57,033 nt of DNA from an uncultured Gemmatimonadales bacterium (GTDB lineage Bacteria > Gemmatimonadota > Gemmatimonadetes > Palauibacterales > Palauibacteraceae), in contig CAMYMV010000006.1 of the NCBI GenBank assembly GCA_947259585.1, positions 82,025 to 139,057 of the forward strand. The letters are read 5' to 3'. Position numbers and translations under genes: made by a program. Shown piece by piece: positions 1 to 8,476 of this stretch (the stretch's first letter is position 1; every line of letters begins with the position of its first letter). The notes beneath the pieces are model-generated. The model was not told the DNA's origin and did no database searches. It saw nothing but the letters and a program-made list of their open reading frames with translations.

Positions 1-1
1 C

Positions 2-229
2 TCCTCGCGCAGGGACGGCGAGAGGTGGATAAAGGAGCTTGGCTCCCTCCGAAACAACCTGGCGCACACCCAGCCGATCGTCCCCCTCAACTGGAAGATG
101 ATCGTCGAGGCCGCCGGACGCGTCGACCGCATCGTGGCCCGCTTGGGCGAGACGAGACCGGGCCGACCGGAAGCGGCAGCCGCGTCTGCCGAGGCCGCCA
201 CTCACGCGGACCGTGACGATGACATCTGA
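2..229 (+). CDS. C-terminal fragment of a HEPN-like protein (5' end outside window)
   Basis: Reading frame 2 is open from the window edge to a TGA at 227-229 and gives about 75 residues. The start lies upstream of the window. The visible part contains R-N-N-L-A-H, which fits the R-x4-6-H signature of HEPN domains, embedded in a helical stretch (KELGSLRNNLAHTQPI). This is followed by an Ala/Glu-rich tail of low complexity. HEPN proteins are often RNases or toxin/abortive-infection components, but Swt1-like HEPN domains also occur in large regulatory proteins, and the fragment is too short to choose between them. The end overlaps the start of the methyltransferase by 17 bases, suggesting the two are co-transcribed. 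The frame call is firm because neighbouring frames give Arg/Pro-rich nonsense; the family call is tentative. Confidence 0.5.
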   Translation, partial: SSRRDGERWIKELGSLRNNLAHTQPIVPLNWKMIVEAAGRVDRIVARLGETRPGRPEAAAASAEAATHADRDDDI

Positions 230-860
230 CCACGGCGAAGGGGTGGGGGCACACTGGGAGCGAGTCTGGACCGCGTGCGCCCCTGACGAGATGAGCTGGT
301 TTCAGGCCGAGCCTGAGATCTCTCTCGAGCTCATCCGCGACGCCAGCAAGGGCACGAGCGGCCGCATCATCGATGTCGGCGGGGGCGCATCGCGGCTGGT
401 GGACGTCCTGCTCGACAGCGGGTACTCGGACATCTCGGTACTGGACGTTTCTCGGACATCACTCTCGATCGCCAGGGAGAGGCTGGGTGATCGCGCCCAA
501 GTTGTCGAATGGTTCTGCGGAGACGTGAGAAGCTTCACACCTCCGCACACGTTCGACGTTTGGCACGACCGGGCCGTCTTTCATTTCCTCAGGAATCCGG
601 CGGATCGGATCGGCTACCGCGGGAGCCTGGGCCGAGCTGTCCTGCCCGGTGGGCACGCCGTGTTGGCGACCTTCGGGCCCGAGGGACCGGAGCGTTGCAG
701 CGGACTTCCGGTCGTTCGCTACGACGCCGCCTCTCTCTCAGCGGAGCTCGGAGAGATGTGGGAGCTTGTCGAAACCCGTGAGGAGACCCACCACACACCC
801 TCCGGCGTCGATCAGCAGTTCGTGTACGGCCGTTTTAGACGGATCGAAGCGGACCGTTGA
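213..860 (+). CDS. Class I SAM-dependent methyltransferase
   Basis: This 215-residue soluble protein has a class I (Rossmann) methyltransferase layout. SAM-binding motif I is DVGGGAS at residues 54-60, the acidic end of strand 2 is LDVS at 77-80, GDVRSF is at 103-108, and FDVWHDRAVFHFL at 114-126 is a motif IV/post-motif region. The N-terminus HWERVWTACAPDEMSWFQ is typical of small-molecule methyltransferases of the TehB/thiopurine type. The substrate cannot be read from sequence. The GTG at 213 is used here; an in-frame ATG at 219 is an equally good start. The stop overlaps the next gene by four bases, so it sits in an operon with the GNAT, DUF2277 and reductive-dehalogenase-like genes. Confidence 0.85.
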   Translation: MTMTSDHGEGVGAHWERVWTACAPDEMSWFQAEPEISLELIRDASKGTSGRIIDVGGGASRLVDVLLDSGYSDISVLDVSRTSLSIARERLGDRAQVVEWFCGDVRSFTPPHTFDVWHDRAVFHFLRNPADRIGYRGSLGRAVLPGGHAVLATFGPEGPERCSGLPVVRYDAASLSAELGEMWELVETREETHHTPSGVDQQFVYGRFRRIEADR

Positions 861-1372
861 TCGTGCTGGAGACCGAGCGTCTTTACCTGCGTCGGCTCAC
901 CATGGAGGATCTGGAGGATGTGCATCGGATGCACTCGGATCCGGAGACGATCCGCTACGCCTCGGGGCGCGTGAAGAACCTGGAAGAGAGCTCTGAATGG
1001 CTCGAGCGGGCCATCGACTCCTACGAGACGCACGGTCACGGCTTCTGGGCCCTCGAGATGAAGCGATCCGGGGACTACGTCGGTCACGCAGGCCTGCTGG
1101 CGCAGGTCGTGGACGACGTCTCCGAGACTGAAATCGCGTACTGGATCGCTCGGAGCCACTGGGGTGCCGGCCTGGCGACGGAGGCGGCGATCGCCAGCCG
1201 GGACCACGGCTTCCAGGTTCTAGGGCGCGATCGACTGATATCCATTATCCACCCGGACAACCGTGCCTCCCGCCGAGTGGCCGAGAAGGTCGGTCTTCAG
1301 ATCGAAAAGCCCGCAACCCACAAGGGAGTTGACGTTCTCATCTATTCCATCGAATCCATCGACCGAGGATAG
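857..1372 (+). CDS. GNAT family N-acetyltransferase (RimJ/RimL-like)
   Basis: This 171-residue protein starts with LETERLYLRRLTMEDLEDV, the typical opening of RimJ/RimL-type GNAT acetyltransferases. The acetyl-CoA pyrophosphate-binding region is visible as YWIARSHWGAGLATEA around residues 94-109 (R/Q-x-x-G-x-G/A-like loop). The NxxSxRVxxKxG signature of the family is HPDNRASRRVAEKVG around residues 131-145. Length is normal for the family. Members acetylate protein N-termini, amino groups of small molecules or antibiotics; the acceptor is not predictable here. The TTG start at 857 overlaps the methyltransferase stop (TTGA), indicating translational coupling. It lies eight bases upstream of the DUF2277 gene. 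Confidence 0.85.
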   Translation: MIVLETERLYLRRLTMEDLEDVHRMHSDPETIRYASGRVKNLEESSEWLERAIDSYETHGHGFWALEMKRSGDYVGHAGLLAQVVDDVSETEIAYWIARSHWGAGLATEAAIASRDHGFQVLGRDRLISIIHPDNRASRRVAEKVGLQIEKPATHKGVDVLIYSIESIDRG

Positions 1373-1380
1373 GGCGAGCC

Positions 1381-1584
1381 ATGTGCAGGAACATCAAGAA
1401 GCTCCGGCGCCCCGAGGGCGAGCCGACCGACGAGGAGCTGCAGGACGCGGCCCTCCAGTTCGTGCGAAAGATCAGCGGATATCGGCAGCCCTCGAAGGCC
1501 AACCAGGATGCCTTCGACGGCGCCGTGACAGAGGTCGCGGAAGCCTCCCGGAGGATGTTCGATCGACTGGTCGTCCGGGTCTAG
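1381..1584 (+). CDS. DUF2277 family protein
   Basis: This small soluble protein of 67 residues begins MCRNIKKLRRPEGEPTDEE, the highly conserved N-terminus of DUF2277, and continues with the family's LQFVRKISGYRQPSKAN and a helical C-terminus. Its function is unknown. The conserved MCRNI start with a Cys at position 2 and the invariant length indicate a complete gene. It lies nine bases after the GNAT stop and about 20 bases before the reductive-dehalogenase-like gene, all on the same strand, so it is probably part of the same transcript. No metal or catalytic motif beyond the single Cys can be seen. Confidence 0.85.
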   Translation: MCRNIKKLRRPEGEPTDEELQDAALQFVRKISGYRQPSKANQDAFDGAVTEVAEASRRMFDRLVVRV

Positions 1585-1605
1585 CCCGTATTGGACAATG
1601 GACCG

Positions 1606-2784
1606 ATGAGCGACGAGCGAAGCGGCTTCCGGTCTTCGGACGAGCGAGCCGGCTTCGAGATCACGCCGGAGTTCGAGCGCTTCAATCAGAAATACGACGT
1701 GTTCCGTCGCTCCTGGTGGGATGAGCGGGTCAAGAGCGACAAGTCAGCCCTCTTCTACCGGACCTACCGGGAAGCGCTAGAGAGTTGGCGCAAGGCGGAC
1801 GGATTCACCCAGAAGGACTACGCGCTTCGAAACGCGGCCTGGCACGTCAGCGACATCTTCACCGAGCTGAAGGAGTCCGAGGACCGGCGAGAGGGGTTCA
1901 CGGACGCCTTCACGCTCCAGCGCGAGGTCGCGAGCGAGAGGACCGAGTTCGAGTCGCCAGAGGTGGCGGCGCGTGAGATGAAGCGGGTCGCGAAGGCATT
2001 CGGCGCCAGCCTCGTCGGCATTACGGAGCTCGACGAGCGCTGGATGTACACCTCGAAGTTCAGCGACATTTCGCTCACCGAGAAACCCAACGACATCCCC
2101 GCCGGCCTGGATTGGGTCGTCGTCACGGCGCAGCAAATGGATTACGACTGGATCCGGACCGTTCCTTCAGCCCTCAGCGGCGCAGCCACCGGCCTCGGCT
2201 ACTCGCACGACGCGCTCGTGGTACTCTCGACGGCTCAGTACATCCGGAACCTCGGCTACAACGCGATCGCGAGCATGAACGACTCCTCTCTCGCGGTCCC
2301 CTACGCCATCAAGGCGGGACTCGGAGAGTACAGCCGGCTGGGACTCCTGATCACGAAGGAGTTCGGCCCGCGTGTGCGCCTGGGGAAGATCTTCACGGAC
2401 CTCCCGCTCGCCACCGACGCGCCGATCCGATTCGGTGTCAAGGAGTTCTGCGACATCTGCCGTCGCTGCAGCGACGCCTGTCCGGTCAAGGCGATCTCGG
2501 CTGGCGAGCCGACGACGGAGGTGCACAACGAATCCAACCTGCGCGGCGTGCGGAAGTGGTCGATCGACGGGGAGCGCTGCTTCGACTACTGGGTGAAACA
2601 GAACAGCGATTGCGCCATCTGCCTCCGCGTCTGCCCCTACAACAAGGACTTCTCCCGTTGGTGGGCGCGCGCCGGCCGTGTCCTGGCCGGCACCCCTCTT
2701 CGTCGTCTGATGCTCTGGCTGGACAAGAGGCTGGGTTTTGGTGAGCGGTGGAAGCCGCGCGAGTGGTGGACCAGGACCGGCTAG
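1606..2784 (+). CDS. Reductive dehalogenase-like iron-sulfur protein, no Tat signal
   Basis: This protein of about 392 residues has the overall plan of reductive dehalogenase catalytic subunits. It has a central corrinoid-domain-like region (TAQQMDYDWIRTVPS, then AQYIRNLGYNAIASMND) and two C-terminal Fe-S motifs: CDICRRCSDACP at about residues 282-293, and a lone Cys at about 325 followed by CAICLRVCP from about 336. The C-terminus LDKRLGFGERWKPREWW also resembles the RdhA end. Classical respiratory enzymes are longer and carry an RRxFxK Tat signal; none is seen, so this one probably acts in the cytoplasm. The cofactor is expected to be cobalamin plus two [4Fe-4S] clusters; the substrate is unknown. 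QueG is a related alternative but fits the C-terminus less well. ATG 1606 was chosen; a TTG at 1591 is in frame. Confidence 0.72.
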   Translation: MSDERSGFRSSDERAGFEITPEFERFNQKYDVFRRSWWDERVKSDKSALFYRTYREALESWRKADGFTQKDYALRNAAWHVSDIFTELKESEDRREGFTDAFTLQREVASERTEFESPEVAAREMKRVAKAFGASLVGITELDERWMYTSKFSDISLTEKPNDIPAGLDWVVVTAQQMDYDWIRTVPSALSGAATGLGYSHDALVVLSTAQYIRNLGYNAIASMNDSSLAVPYAIKAGLGEYSRLGLLITKEFGPRVRLGKIFTDLPLATDAPIRFGVKEFCDICRRCSDACPVKAISAGEPTTEVHNESNLRGVRKWSIDGERCFDYWVKQNSDCAICLRVCPYNKDFSRWWARAGRVLAGTPLRRLMLWLDKRLGFGERWKPREWWTRTG

Positions 2785-4913
2785 CCGACCTCCAGCTGAA
2801 TTCGGAAGACCCGTCCGGGCCTCGGTAGGCCACACTGATCGTATGTCTCGCCGTTGGTGAGGTTCTCCAGTGCAGCGAGCGCCCGGAAGCGACGCAGGGG
2901 ACCGGCCCGGAGGGACCAATCCCGCCAGAGCTGGAACCCGAGGGCGGTACTCGCCTGGAGCTCCTGGTCACTGCCCAGGTCCGGGTTCACGCAGTGGCGG
3001 CGACCGATGTAGTCGATCAAGAGCCGTGTGTCGATCGCCAGGGGCGCCTGGACGCCGAGCTCGAGGCTCCCGCTGACCGCCGGCTGGTACTCGGGGCGGC
3101 GCTGGTCCTCCGGCGCCGTGGGGTCATCGAGGTCCACGTTCTGCAAGGTAAGATCGAGCGAGCCAAAGAAAGAGCGCAGGCGCCAGGAGCCGAGGAGCTC
3201 GACGCCGGTGCTCAGGATCCGGTCCCGGTTCTCCCGCGTGAACCTCCCATCGCCCAGACCCGTTCGAACCACCGCATCGTTCAGTCTCTGGTGGAACGCG
3301 ACCCCCTGGACCGTCCAGCTCTCGCCGCTGGCGGTCACCCCCGCTTCGCCGACGATGAGGGTCTCCGGGCCGAGGTCGGGATTCGGCACGAAGCGGCCCA
3401 GAGCGCCCGAGTAGAGCTCACGCAGTGACGGGAAGCGCGCCCGCCGGCTGAACCCCGCATGGAGCCGGGTCACGCCCCCGGCCAGCGTCCAGGATCCGGT
3501 GAGCTTCGCGCCCCAGTCCCACAGCGTCTCACGCTTCGGCCGGACGCCCGTCTCCGGCGTATCCGAACCGTCCAGGCTGCCGCCGATCGTTATGGCGGCG
3601 CCACTCCCGTCGCCGCGGTGGAAGAGGGTCTTTTCGAACTCGACGGCCCCGCTCCAGAGGCGCTGGCTGTAGCTCGCCTCGCCGCCCGGCTCCAGCCGCT
3701 CGTCGTGGTCCGCGTCGGCGAACGTGAACGCCGCGGCCAGCAGATCCGATCCGAACGAGCGGTCGACGAAGAGGCGGTAGGTGAGCGTTCGGTCGTCCCC
3801 CTCCTCGCCGCCGATCACATCTTCGTAGTCGGGCGTCTCGTAAACGTCGATTTCGTTTCCCCCGAAGTCGAGCCCGACGCTTCCGCCCAGCTGCCAGTTG
3901 TCGCCGGCTCCGAGCCATCCGCTGCTTCCGGCCAGGACGGTGGTCCAGCGCCAGACGCTTGGAATCCGCCACAGCCTGGGGTCTTGCACGTGCAGCTCGG
4001 GCGGCACCCCTCGCCGGGCCCCGTACGCGACGGAGGACAGCGAAGCCGAGGCACCACCCTTCGCCTGCAAGCGGGCCGACAGGAAGCCGTTGACCTGCTC
4101 CGCATCGCTGTTCAGACGCTCGCCGGGCCGAGCGGGGAGCGGCTGTTCGATTCCCTTCGGAATCGGGAGGTCGCCACGACTTCGGAAACCGGCTCCGCCG
4201 CGCAGGAGCAGCTGCGTCTCGCTTCCGATCACGCCGCCGAAGCCACCGTCGACGCTTCCCCCTCCCGTCTGATCGATCGCCGTTCGTACGCGAAGCGGTT
4301 CGAGGTGCGTCGATGCGAACGGCTCCGCCGAGACGCTGAGCCGCATGACGCCTCCGAGAACGTTCGGCCCGGCGAGGAGCGACGAGAGACCGCGGACCGT
4401 CGTAACCCGACGCACGCCCGTGAGCGGTATCAACGAGAGGTCGGTCCGGTTGTCCCAGCCGTAGGTGAGGGCGGTCCCATCCAGCAGAACGGGTACCTGA
4501 CGGGATTCGGACCCTCGCAGCGACACCTGCATCTCGCCGCGGGAGTTCTCGCGCACTCGCAGCACGGGCATCTCTCTCAGAAGATCGGCAAGCGTCGCCG
4601 AGGGCTCGAGGAAAGCGATCGAGTCCAGGTCCGCCTCGAAGGCGCTCGATCCACCGATGACGAGAGGTCGCGTGACCCGCACGACCAGCGTTTGGAGGAT
4701 CCCGGCCAGCGTGTCCGCGGCGGTGGAGTCCGCACGTACGTCGACGGTGTCGGCCGGTGCGTGGGTCGGTCGCGCCGGCTTCACGTCTTGAGCGTGCGCC
4801 GCCTCAACGGCCGCGGCCCAGGCCACCATGCTCGTCAGGAGCGCCGAGAGGATGGCGCGGCGAAGAGAGCGACGTACCAGTGCCGCGTGGCCGGAAAAAG
4901 ATTGCGCGTGCAT
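2781..4913 (-). CDS. TonB-dependent outer-membrane receptor
   Basis: This protein of about 710 residues has an N-terminal signal peptide ending near AAHAQ. A plug domain follows (DLLREMPVLRVRENSRGEM, then VSLRGSESRQVPVLLDGTAL and IPLTGVRRVTTVRGLSSLLAG), and then a long beta-barrel with alternating aromatic strands that ends in an aromatic-poor FRIQLEVG terminus. This is the usual architecture for TonB/ExbBD-powered uptake across the outer membrane of siderophores, vitamin B12, sugars or peptides. It is convergent with the reductive-dehalogenase-like gene, whose cofactor would be a corrinoid, so cobalamin uptake is one possibility, but nothing in the sequence proves a substrate. The ATG at 4913 is preferred over a TTG at 4946. 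It is divergent from the Asp-box protein gene. Confidence 0.9.
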   Translation of the reverse strand: MHAQSFSGHAALVRRSLRRAILSALLTSMVAWAAAVEAAHAQDVKPARPTHAPADTVDVRADSTAADTLAGILQTLVVRVTRPLVIGGSSAFEADLDSIAFLEPSATLADLLREMPVLRVRENSRGEMQVSLRGSESRQVPVLLDGTALTYGWDNRTDLSLIPLTGVRRVTTVRGLSSLLAGPNVLGGVMRLSVSAEPFASTHLEPLRVRTAIDQTGGGSVDGGFGGVIGSETQLLLRGGAGFRSRGDLPIPKGIEQPLPARPGERLNSDAEQVNGFLSARLQAKGGASASLSSVAYGARRGVPPELHVQDPRLWRIPSVWRWTTVLAGSSGWLGAGDNWQLGGSVGLDFGGNEIDVYETPDYEDVIGGEEGDDRTLTYRLFVDRSFGSDLLAAAFTFADADHDERLEPGGEASYSQRLWSGAVEFEKTLFHRGDGSGAAITIGGSLDGSDTPETGVRPKRETLWDWGAKLTGSWTLAGGVTRLHAGFSRRARFPSLRELYSGALGRFVPNPDLGPETLIVGEAGVTASGESWTVQGVAFHQRLNDAVVRTGLGDGRFTRENRDRILSTGVELLGSWRLRSFFGSLDLTLQNVDLDDPTAPEDQRRPEYQPAVSGSLELGVQAPLAIDTRLLIDYIGRRHCVNPDLGSDQELQASTALGFQLWRDWSLRAGPLRRFRALAALENLTNGETYDQCGLPRPGRVFRIQLEVG

Positions 4914-5047
4914 CGCGCCCCAATCTGTCGCCCACAAGCCGCGCAAGCCACGAGCCCCCTCTGGATAACCGGGGGATCGACTCGGTACTATTGCGCACCC
5001 GACCTGACGGGATCTCTACGCCACTGGATGAGATGAGGATGGCCCCG

Positions 5048-8000
5048 ATGAAGCCAATAAGGATCGTCGCCGTGAACATCACCCAGGCCGTTTCGAAAGG
5101 CCTCTTTCTCGGAGCGGCTTGCATCGTGGCGACGACAGCCACGCCAGTGGCGGGCTTCTCGCAGCAGATCGACCCCGAGCTGCTCGCCGGCATGGAGGCC
5201 CGCTCTATCGGACCGGCCGGGATGAGCGGACGCGTCGCCGATGTCGTAGCGGCTCCGTCCGACCCCACGATCGTCTACGTGGGCGCGGCAACGGGGGGCG
5301 TGTGGAAGTCGGTGAGCGGAGGTCTCTCCTTCGAGCCGATCTTCGACGATCAACCGGTCGCTGCGATCGGAGCCCTCGCCGTCCATCCGAGCGATCCCGG
5401 CGTGCTCTGGGTCGGGACGGGTGAAGGGAACGTCCGCAACAGCGTCTCGGTCGGAAACGGCGTCTACCGGACCCGGGACGGCGGCGAGAGCTGGGAGCAC
5501 GTGGGATTGGAGGGCAGCGAGCGGATCGCCAGGATCGTGCTGGATCCGTCGAACCCGGAGGTGGCGTACGTGGCCGCCATGGGTCGGGAGTGGGGCGAGA
5601 ACCCCGAGCGCGGGGTCTTCCGCACGCGCGACGGCGGCAAGACGTGGGAGAAGATCCTGTACGTGGACGAGAAGACCGGCGCTGCCGACCTCGTCATGCA
5701 TCCCGACAACCCGAATGTCCTGTTCGCGGCGATGTGGGAGTATCGGCGCTGGCCGTGGTTCTTCAAGTCGGGCGGCCCGGGCTCGGGCCTCCACGTGACG
5801 CGCGATGGTGGAGAGAGCTGGACGCGACTCACCCCGGAGGACGGACTGCCCGAGGGGGATCTGGGCCGGATCGGACTCGGGATCTCCCGGTCGTCGCCGG
5901 AGATCATGTACGCCTTCATAGAAGCGAAGGAAAACGGCATCTACCGATCGAGCGACGGCGGTCGAAGCTGGAAGAATACCGGGGCGAAGGAGGACTTCGG
6001 CAACCGCCCGTTCTACTACGCCGACCTCCGGGTCGACCCGCAGTACCCCAACCGCATCTACAGCCTCTGGTCGCGCATCAGCGTCTCCGACGACGCTGGC
6101 AGGTCCTGGGAGCAGCTCGTCTCCTACAGCGACGTCCACCCGGATCACCACGCGATGTGGATCAACCCGGCCGACGCCCGCCACATCATCATCGGGAACG
6201 ACGGCGGCGTCGCGATCTCGAAGGACCGCGGAGACACATGGCGATTCGTCTCCAACCTCCCGCTTGCCCAGTACTACCACATCCGCGTCGACGATGAGCT
6301 TCCGTACAACGTCTACGGCGGCATGCAGGACAACGGCTCGTGGAAGGGACCGAGCTCGGTGTGGGAGAACGGAGGGATCCGGAATCATCACTGGGAGGAG
6401 GTGGGGTTCGGCGACGGATTCGACACCGCCCCCTTCCCGGACGACCCGATGCAGGGCTACGCGATGAGCCAGGGCGGCAACCTGTTCCGCTGGAGCCTCG
6501 TCACGGGAGAGCGGAAGAACCTGCGTCCGGCCCCGCCCGAGGGCGAGGAGCTGCGCTTCAACTGGAACGCCGGCTTCGCGCAGGACCCGTTCGACGCATC
6601 GACGATCTACTACGGAAGCCAGTTCGTCCACCGGTCGAGCGACCGTGGCGACAGCTGGGAGATCATCAGCCCCGACCTCACCACCGACAACCCGGAGTGG
6701 CAGCGGCAAGCCGAGAGTGGCGGCCTCACGCTCGACGTCACCAACGCGGAGAACTTCACCAGCATCATCGCGATCGCGCCCAGCCCCGTGGAGCGTGGCG
6801 TCATCTGGGTGGGAAGCGATGACGGACGGCTCCACGTCACGAGGGATGGTGGCGCCACGTGGACGAGCGTCGAGTCCAACCTGCCGGGCGTGCCGGCCAA
6901 CACGTGGATACCGCACATCGAGCCCTCGCCGTTCGACGCCGCGACCGCGTTCGTCGTGTTCGACAACCATCGGCGCTCCGATTGGACGCCTTACGTCTAC
7001 CGCACCGGTGACTTTGGCCAGAGCTGGACGCGCCTGGCGGGTGAGGATGACGTATGGGGCTACGCGCTCTCGATCGCGCAGGACCCCGTCGACCCGAGCC
7101 TCCTCTTCCTCGGCACGGAGTTCGGCCTCTACGTATCGACCGACGGCGGTGGTGATTGGTTCAAGTGGACACACGGCGTGCCTACCGTCGGCGTCCGTGA
7201 CCTCGTCGTGCAGCCGCGGGAGCACGACCTGGTGCTCGGCACTCACGGCCGCGCCGCCTACGTCCTGGACGACATCAGCGCCCTCCGGGGCCTGACGGCC
7301 GAGGTCCTCTCCCGGCCGCTACATCTGTTCCCGATCCCCAACGCGATCCAGCATCGCGTCAAGCAGACCGGTGCCTCGCGCTTCCCCGGCGACGGGGAAT
7401 TCCGCGGCGACAACAGGTCTTACGGGGCGATGATCACCTTCTCGGCCAACCAGCCCGGTCTTCCTCATCCGGACGAGGACGCGGAGCGGGCGCGCAAGGA
7501 GGAAGAGCGCGCCAAGAAGCGTGCGGAATCCGCCGAATCAGGGGCCCCGGCCGGCCAACCCGACGAGGAAGAAGGCACGGAAGGAGAACCCGAAGATCGT
7601 CCGCACATGGCCGGATCCGGCGGCGGGCCGGGCCGAGCGCCCGGCGGTGGGGAGAAGGGGCCTCAGGTCAAGGTCGAAGTGCTGGACGACGGAGGCGAGA
7701 TCGTCAGAACGTTTGAGCGGCCCGTCGAGCTGGGCGTGAACCGCATCACCTGGAACCTGAGAGGTGACGCCTTCAAGCGCCCCGAGACCGGCGAACCGCA
7801 GGAGGTGTCGCCCTTCCAGCGCTCGGGGAGGCCGGTCCGGCCCGGCACGTATACCGTGCGCCTCTCGCTGAACGATCATGAGGCTGAAGAGACGGTGCGG
7901 ATCGTTCCGGACCCTCGCGAGAACATCTCAGAGGCCGATCGGATCGCCAAGTACGAGGCGATGACGCGTGCCGGCGGGGTGAGGGACGCGCTCGCGGAGG

Positions 8001-8476
8001 GAATCACCCGAATCTACCGGACTCGAAGGGACGTGGACGTGCTGCTGGGCAAGGTTCGGCAAGCGCTGAAGGAAGCCGAGAAAGCGAGCTCCGGCGACGC
8101 TGAGGGCGCGGCCGATGCGGAGGACGAGGACAGCCCGCTCGAGGCGCTCCAGAAATCAGGACAGAAGCTCAAGAAGACGCTCGCAGAGCTGGAGAGGAAG
8201 CTCTGGGTCCCGCCCGACACGAAGGGAATCCCGTACAGCGACGACAAGCCGTGGAGCATGGCCGGCCGGGCCCTCTTCGCGCTCGGCTCATCGAACGACG
8301 CTCCCACTCCGGCTCAGCTCACCTTCCTCCGGTTGGCGGAGGAAGCGGTGGCCGATGCGCTGACGGAGATCAACCGCGTGTTCGGCGAGGACGTATCGGC
8401 GTTCCGGGAGCTGGTGGCCGACTCGGAGCTCGAGCTGCTGCCCCGTCTGGAGCCCCTCGAGCTGCCGGACGATTAG
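5048..8476 (+). CDS. Secreted VPS10/sortilin-like Asp-box (BNR) beta-propeller protein
   Basis: This secreted protein of about 1142 residues follows a signal-peptide-like N-terminus (GLFLGAACIVATTATPVAGFSQQ). Its first two thirds hold about ten Asp-box repeats of the form S/T-x-D-x-G-x-x-W, including TRDGGESWEHV, TRDGGKTWEKI, SSDGGRSWKN, SKDRGDTWRF, SSDRGDSWEI, TRDGGATWTS and STDGGGDWFKW. This predicts a large beta-propeller of the VPS10/sortilin-like group. A Glu/Pro/Gly-rich linker (about codons 810-870) leads to a beta-sandwich segment with FERPVELGVNRITWNLRG and a charged helical C-terminus. Such proteins are usually labelled glycosyl hydrolases, but no catalytic residues can be assigned. 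The ATG at 5048 has GAGG nine bases upstream; ATGs at 5033 and 5039 are alternatives. The stop overlaps the convergent cupredoxin-like gene by four bases. Confidence 0.85.
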   Translation: MKPIRIVAVNITQAVSKGLFLGAACIVATTATPVAGFSQQIDPELLAGMEARSIGPAGMSGRVADVVAAPSDPTIVYVGAATGGVWKSVSGGLSFEPIFDDQPVAAIGALAVHPSDPGVLWVGTGEGNVRNSVSVGNGVYRTRDGGESWEHVGLEGSERIARIVLDPSNPEVAYVAAMGREWGENPERGVFRTRDGGKTWEKILYVDEKTGAADLVMHPDNPNVLFAAMWEYRRWPWFFKSGGPGSGLHVTRDGGESWTRLTPEDGLPEGDLGRIGLGISRSSPEIMYAFIEAKENGIYRSSDGGRSWKNTGAKEDFGNRPFYYADLRVDPQYPNRIYSLWSRISVSDDAGRSWEQLVSYSDVHPDHHAMWINPADARHIIIGNDGGVAISKDRGDTWRFVSNLPLAQYYHIRVDDELPYNVYGGMQDNGSWKGPSSVWENGGIRNHHWEEVGFGDGFDTAPFPDDPMQGYAMSQGGNLFRWSLVTGERKNLRPAPPEGEELRFNWNAGFAQDPFDASTIYYGSQFVHRSSDRGDSWEIISPDLTTDNPEWQRQAESGGLTLDVTNAENFTSIIAIAPSPVERGVIWVGSDDGRLHVTRDGGATWTSVESNLPGVPANTWIPHIEPSPFDAATAFVVFDNHRRSDWTPYVYRTGDFGQSWTRLAGEDDVWGYALSIAQDPVDPSLLFLGTEFGLYVSTDGGGDWFKWTHGVPTVGVRDLVVQPREHDLVLGTHGRAAYVLDDISALRGLTAEVLSRPLHLFPIPNAIQHRVKQTGASRFPGDGEFRGDNRSYGAMITFSANQPGLPHPDEDAERARKEEERAKKRAESAESGAPAGQPDEEEGTEGEPEDRPHMAGSGGGPGRAPGGGEKGPQVKVEVLDDGGEIVRTFERPVELGVNRITWNLRGDAFKRPETGEPQEVSPFQRSGRPVRPGTYTVRLSLNDHEAEETVRIVPDPRENISEADRIAKYEAMTRAGGVRDALAEGITRIYRTRRDVDVLLGKVRQALKEAEKASSGDAEGAADAEDEDSPLEALQKSGQKLKKTLAELERKLWVPPDTKGIPYSDDKPWSMAGRALFALGSSNDAPTPAQLTFLRLAEEAVADALTEINRVFGEDVSAFRELVADSELELLPRLEPLELPDD

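Noticed and set aside
3459..5036. Plus-strand open frame (525 codons) over the TonB receptor
   Set aside because: Arg/Gly/Pro-rich composition without motif; the minus-strand frame carries signal peptide, plug and barrel.
5420..7170. Tandem DNA repeats in the Asp-box protein
   Set aside because: Repetition is at the protein level (Asp-box blades); the DNA copies are diverged and irregularly spaced.
4988..7246. Long minus-strand open frame (752 codons) antisense to the Asp-box protein
   Set aside because: The product is Arg/Asp/Val-rich, lacks any domain and mirrors the codon structure of the real + strand gene; a GC-rich antisense shadow.
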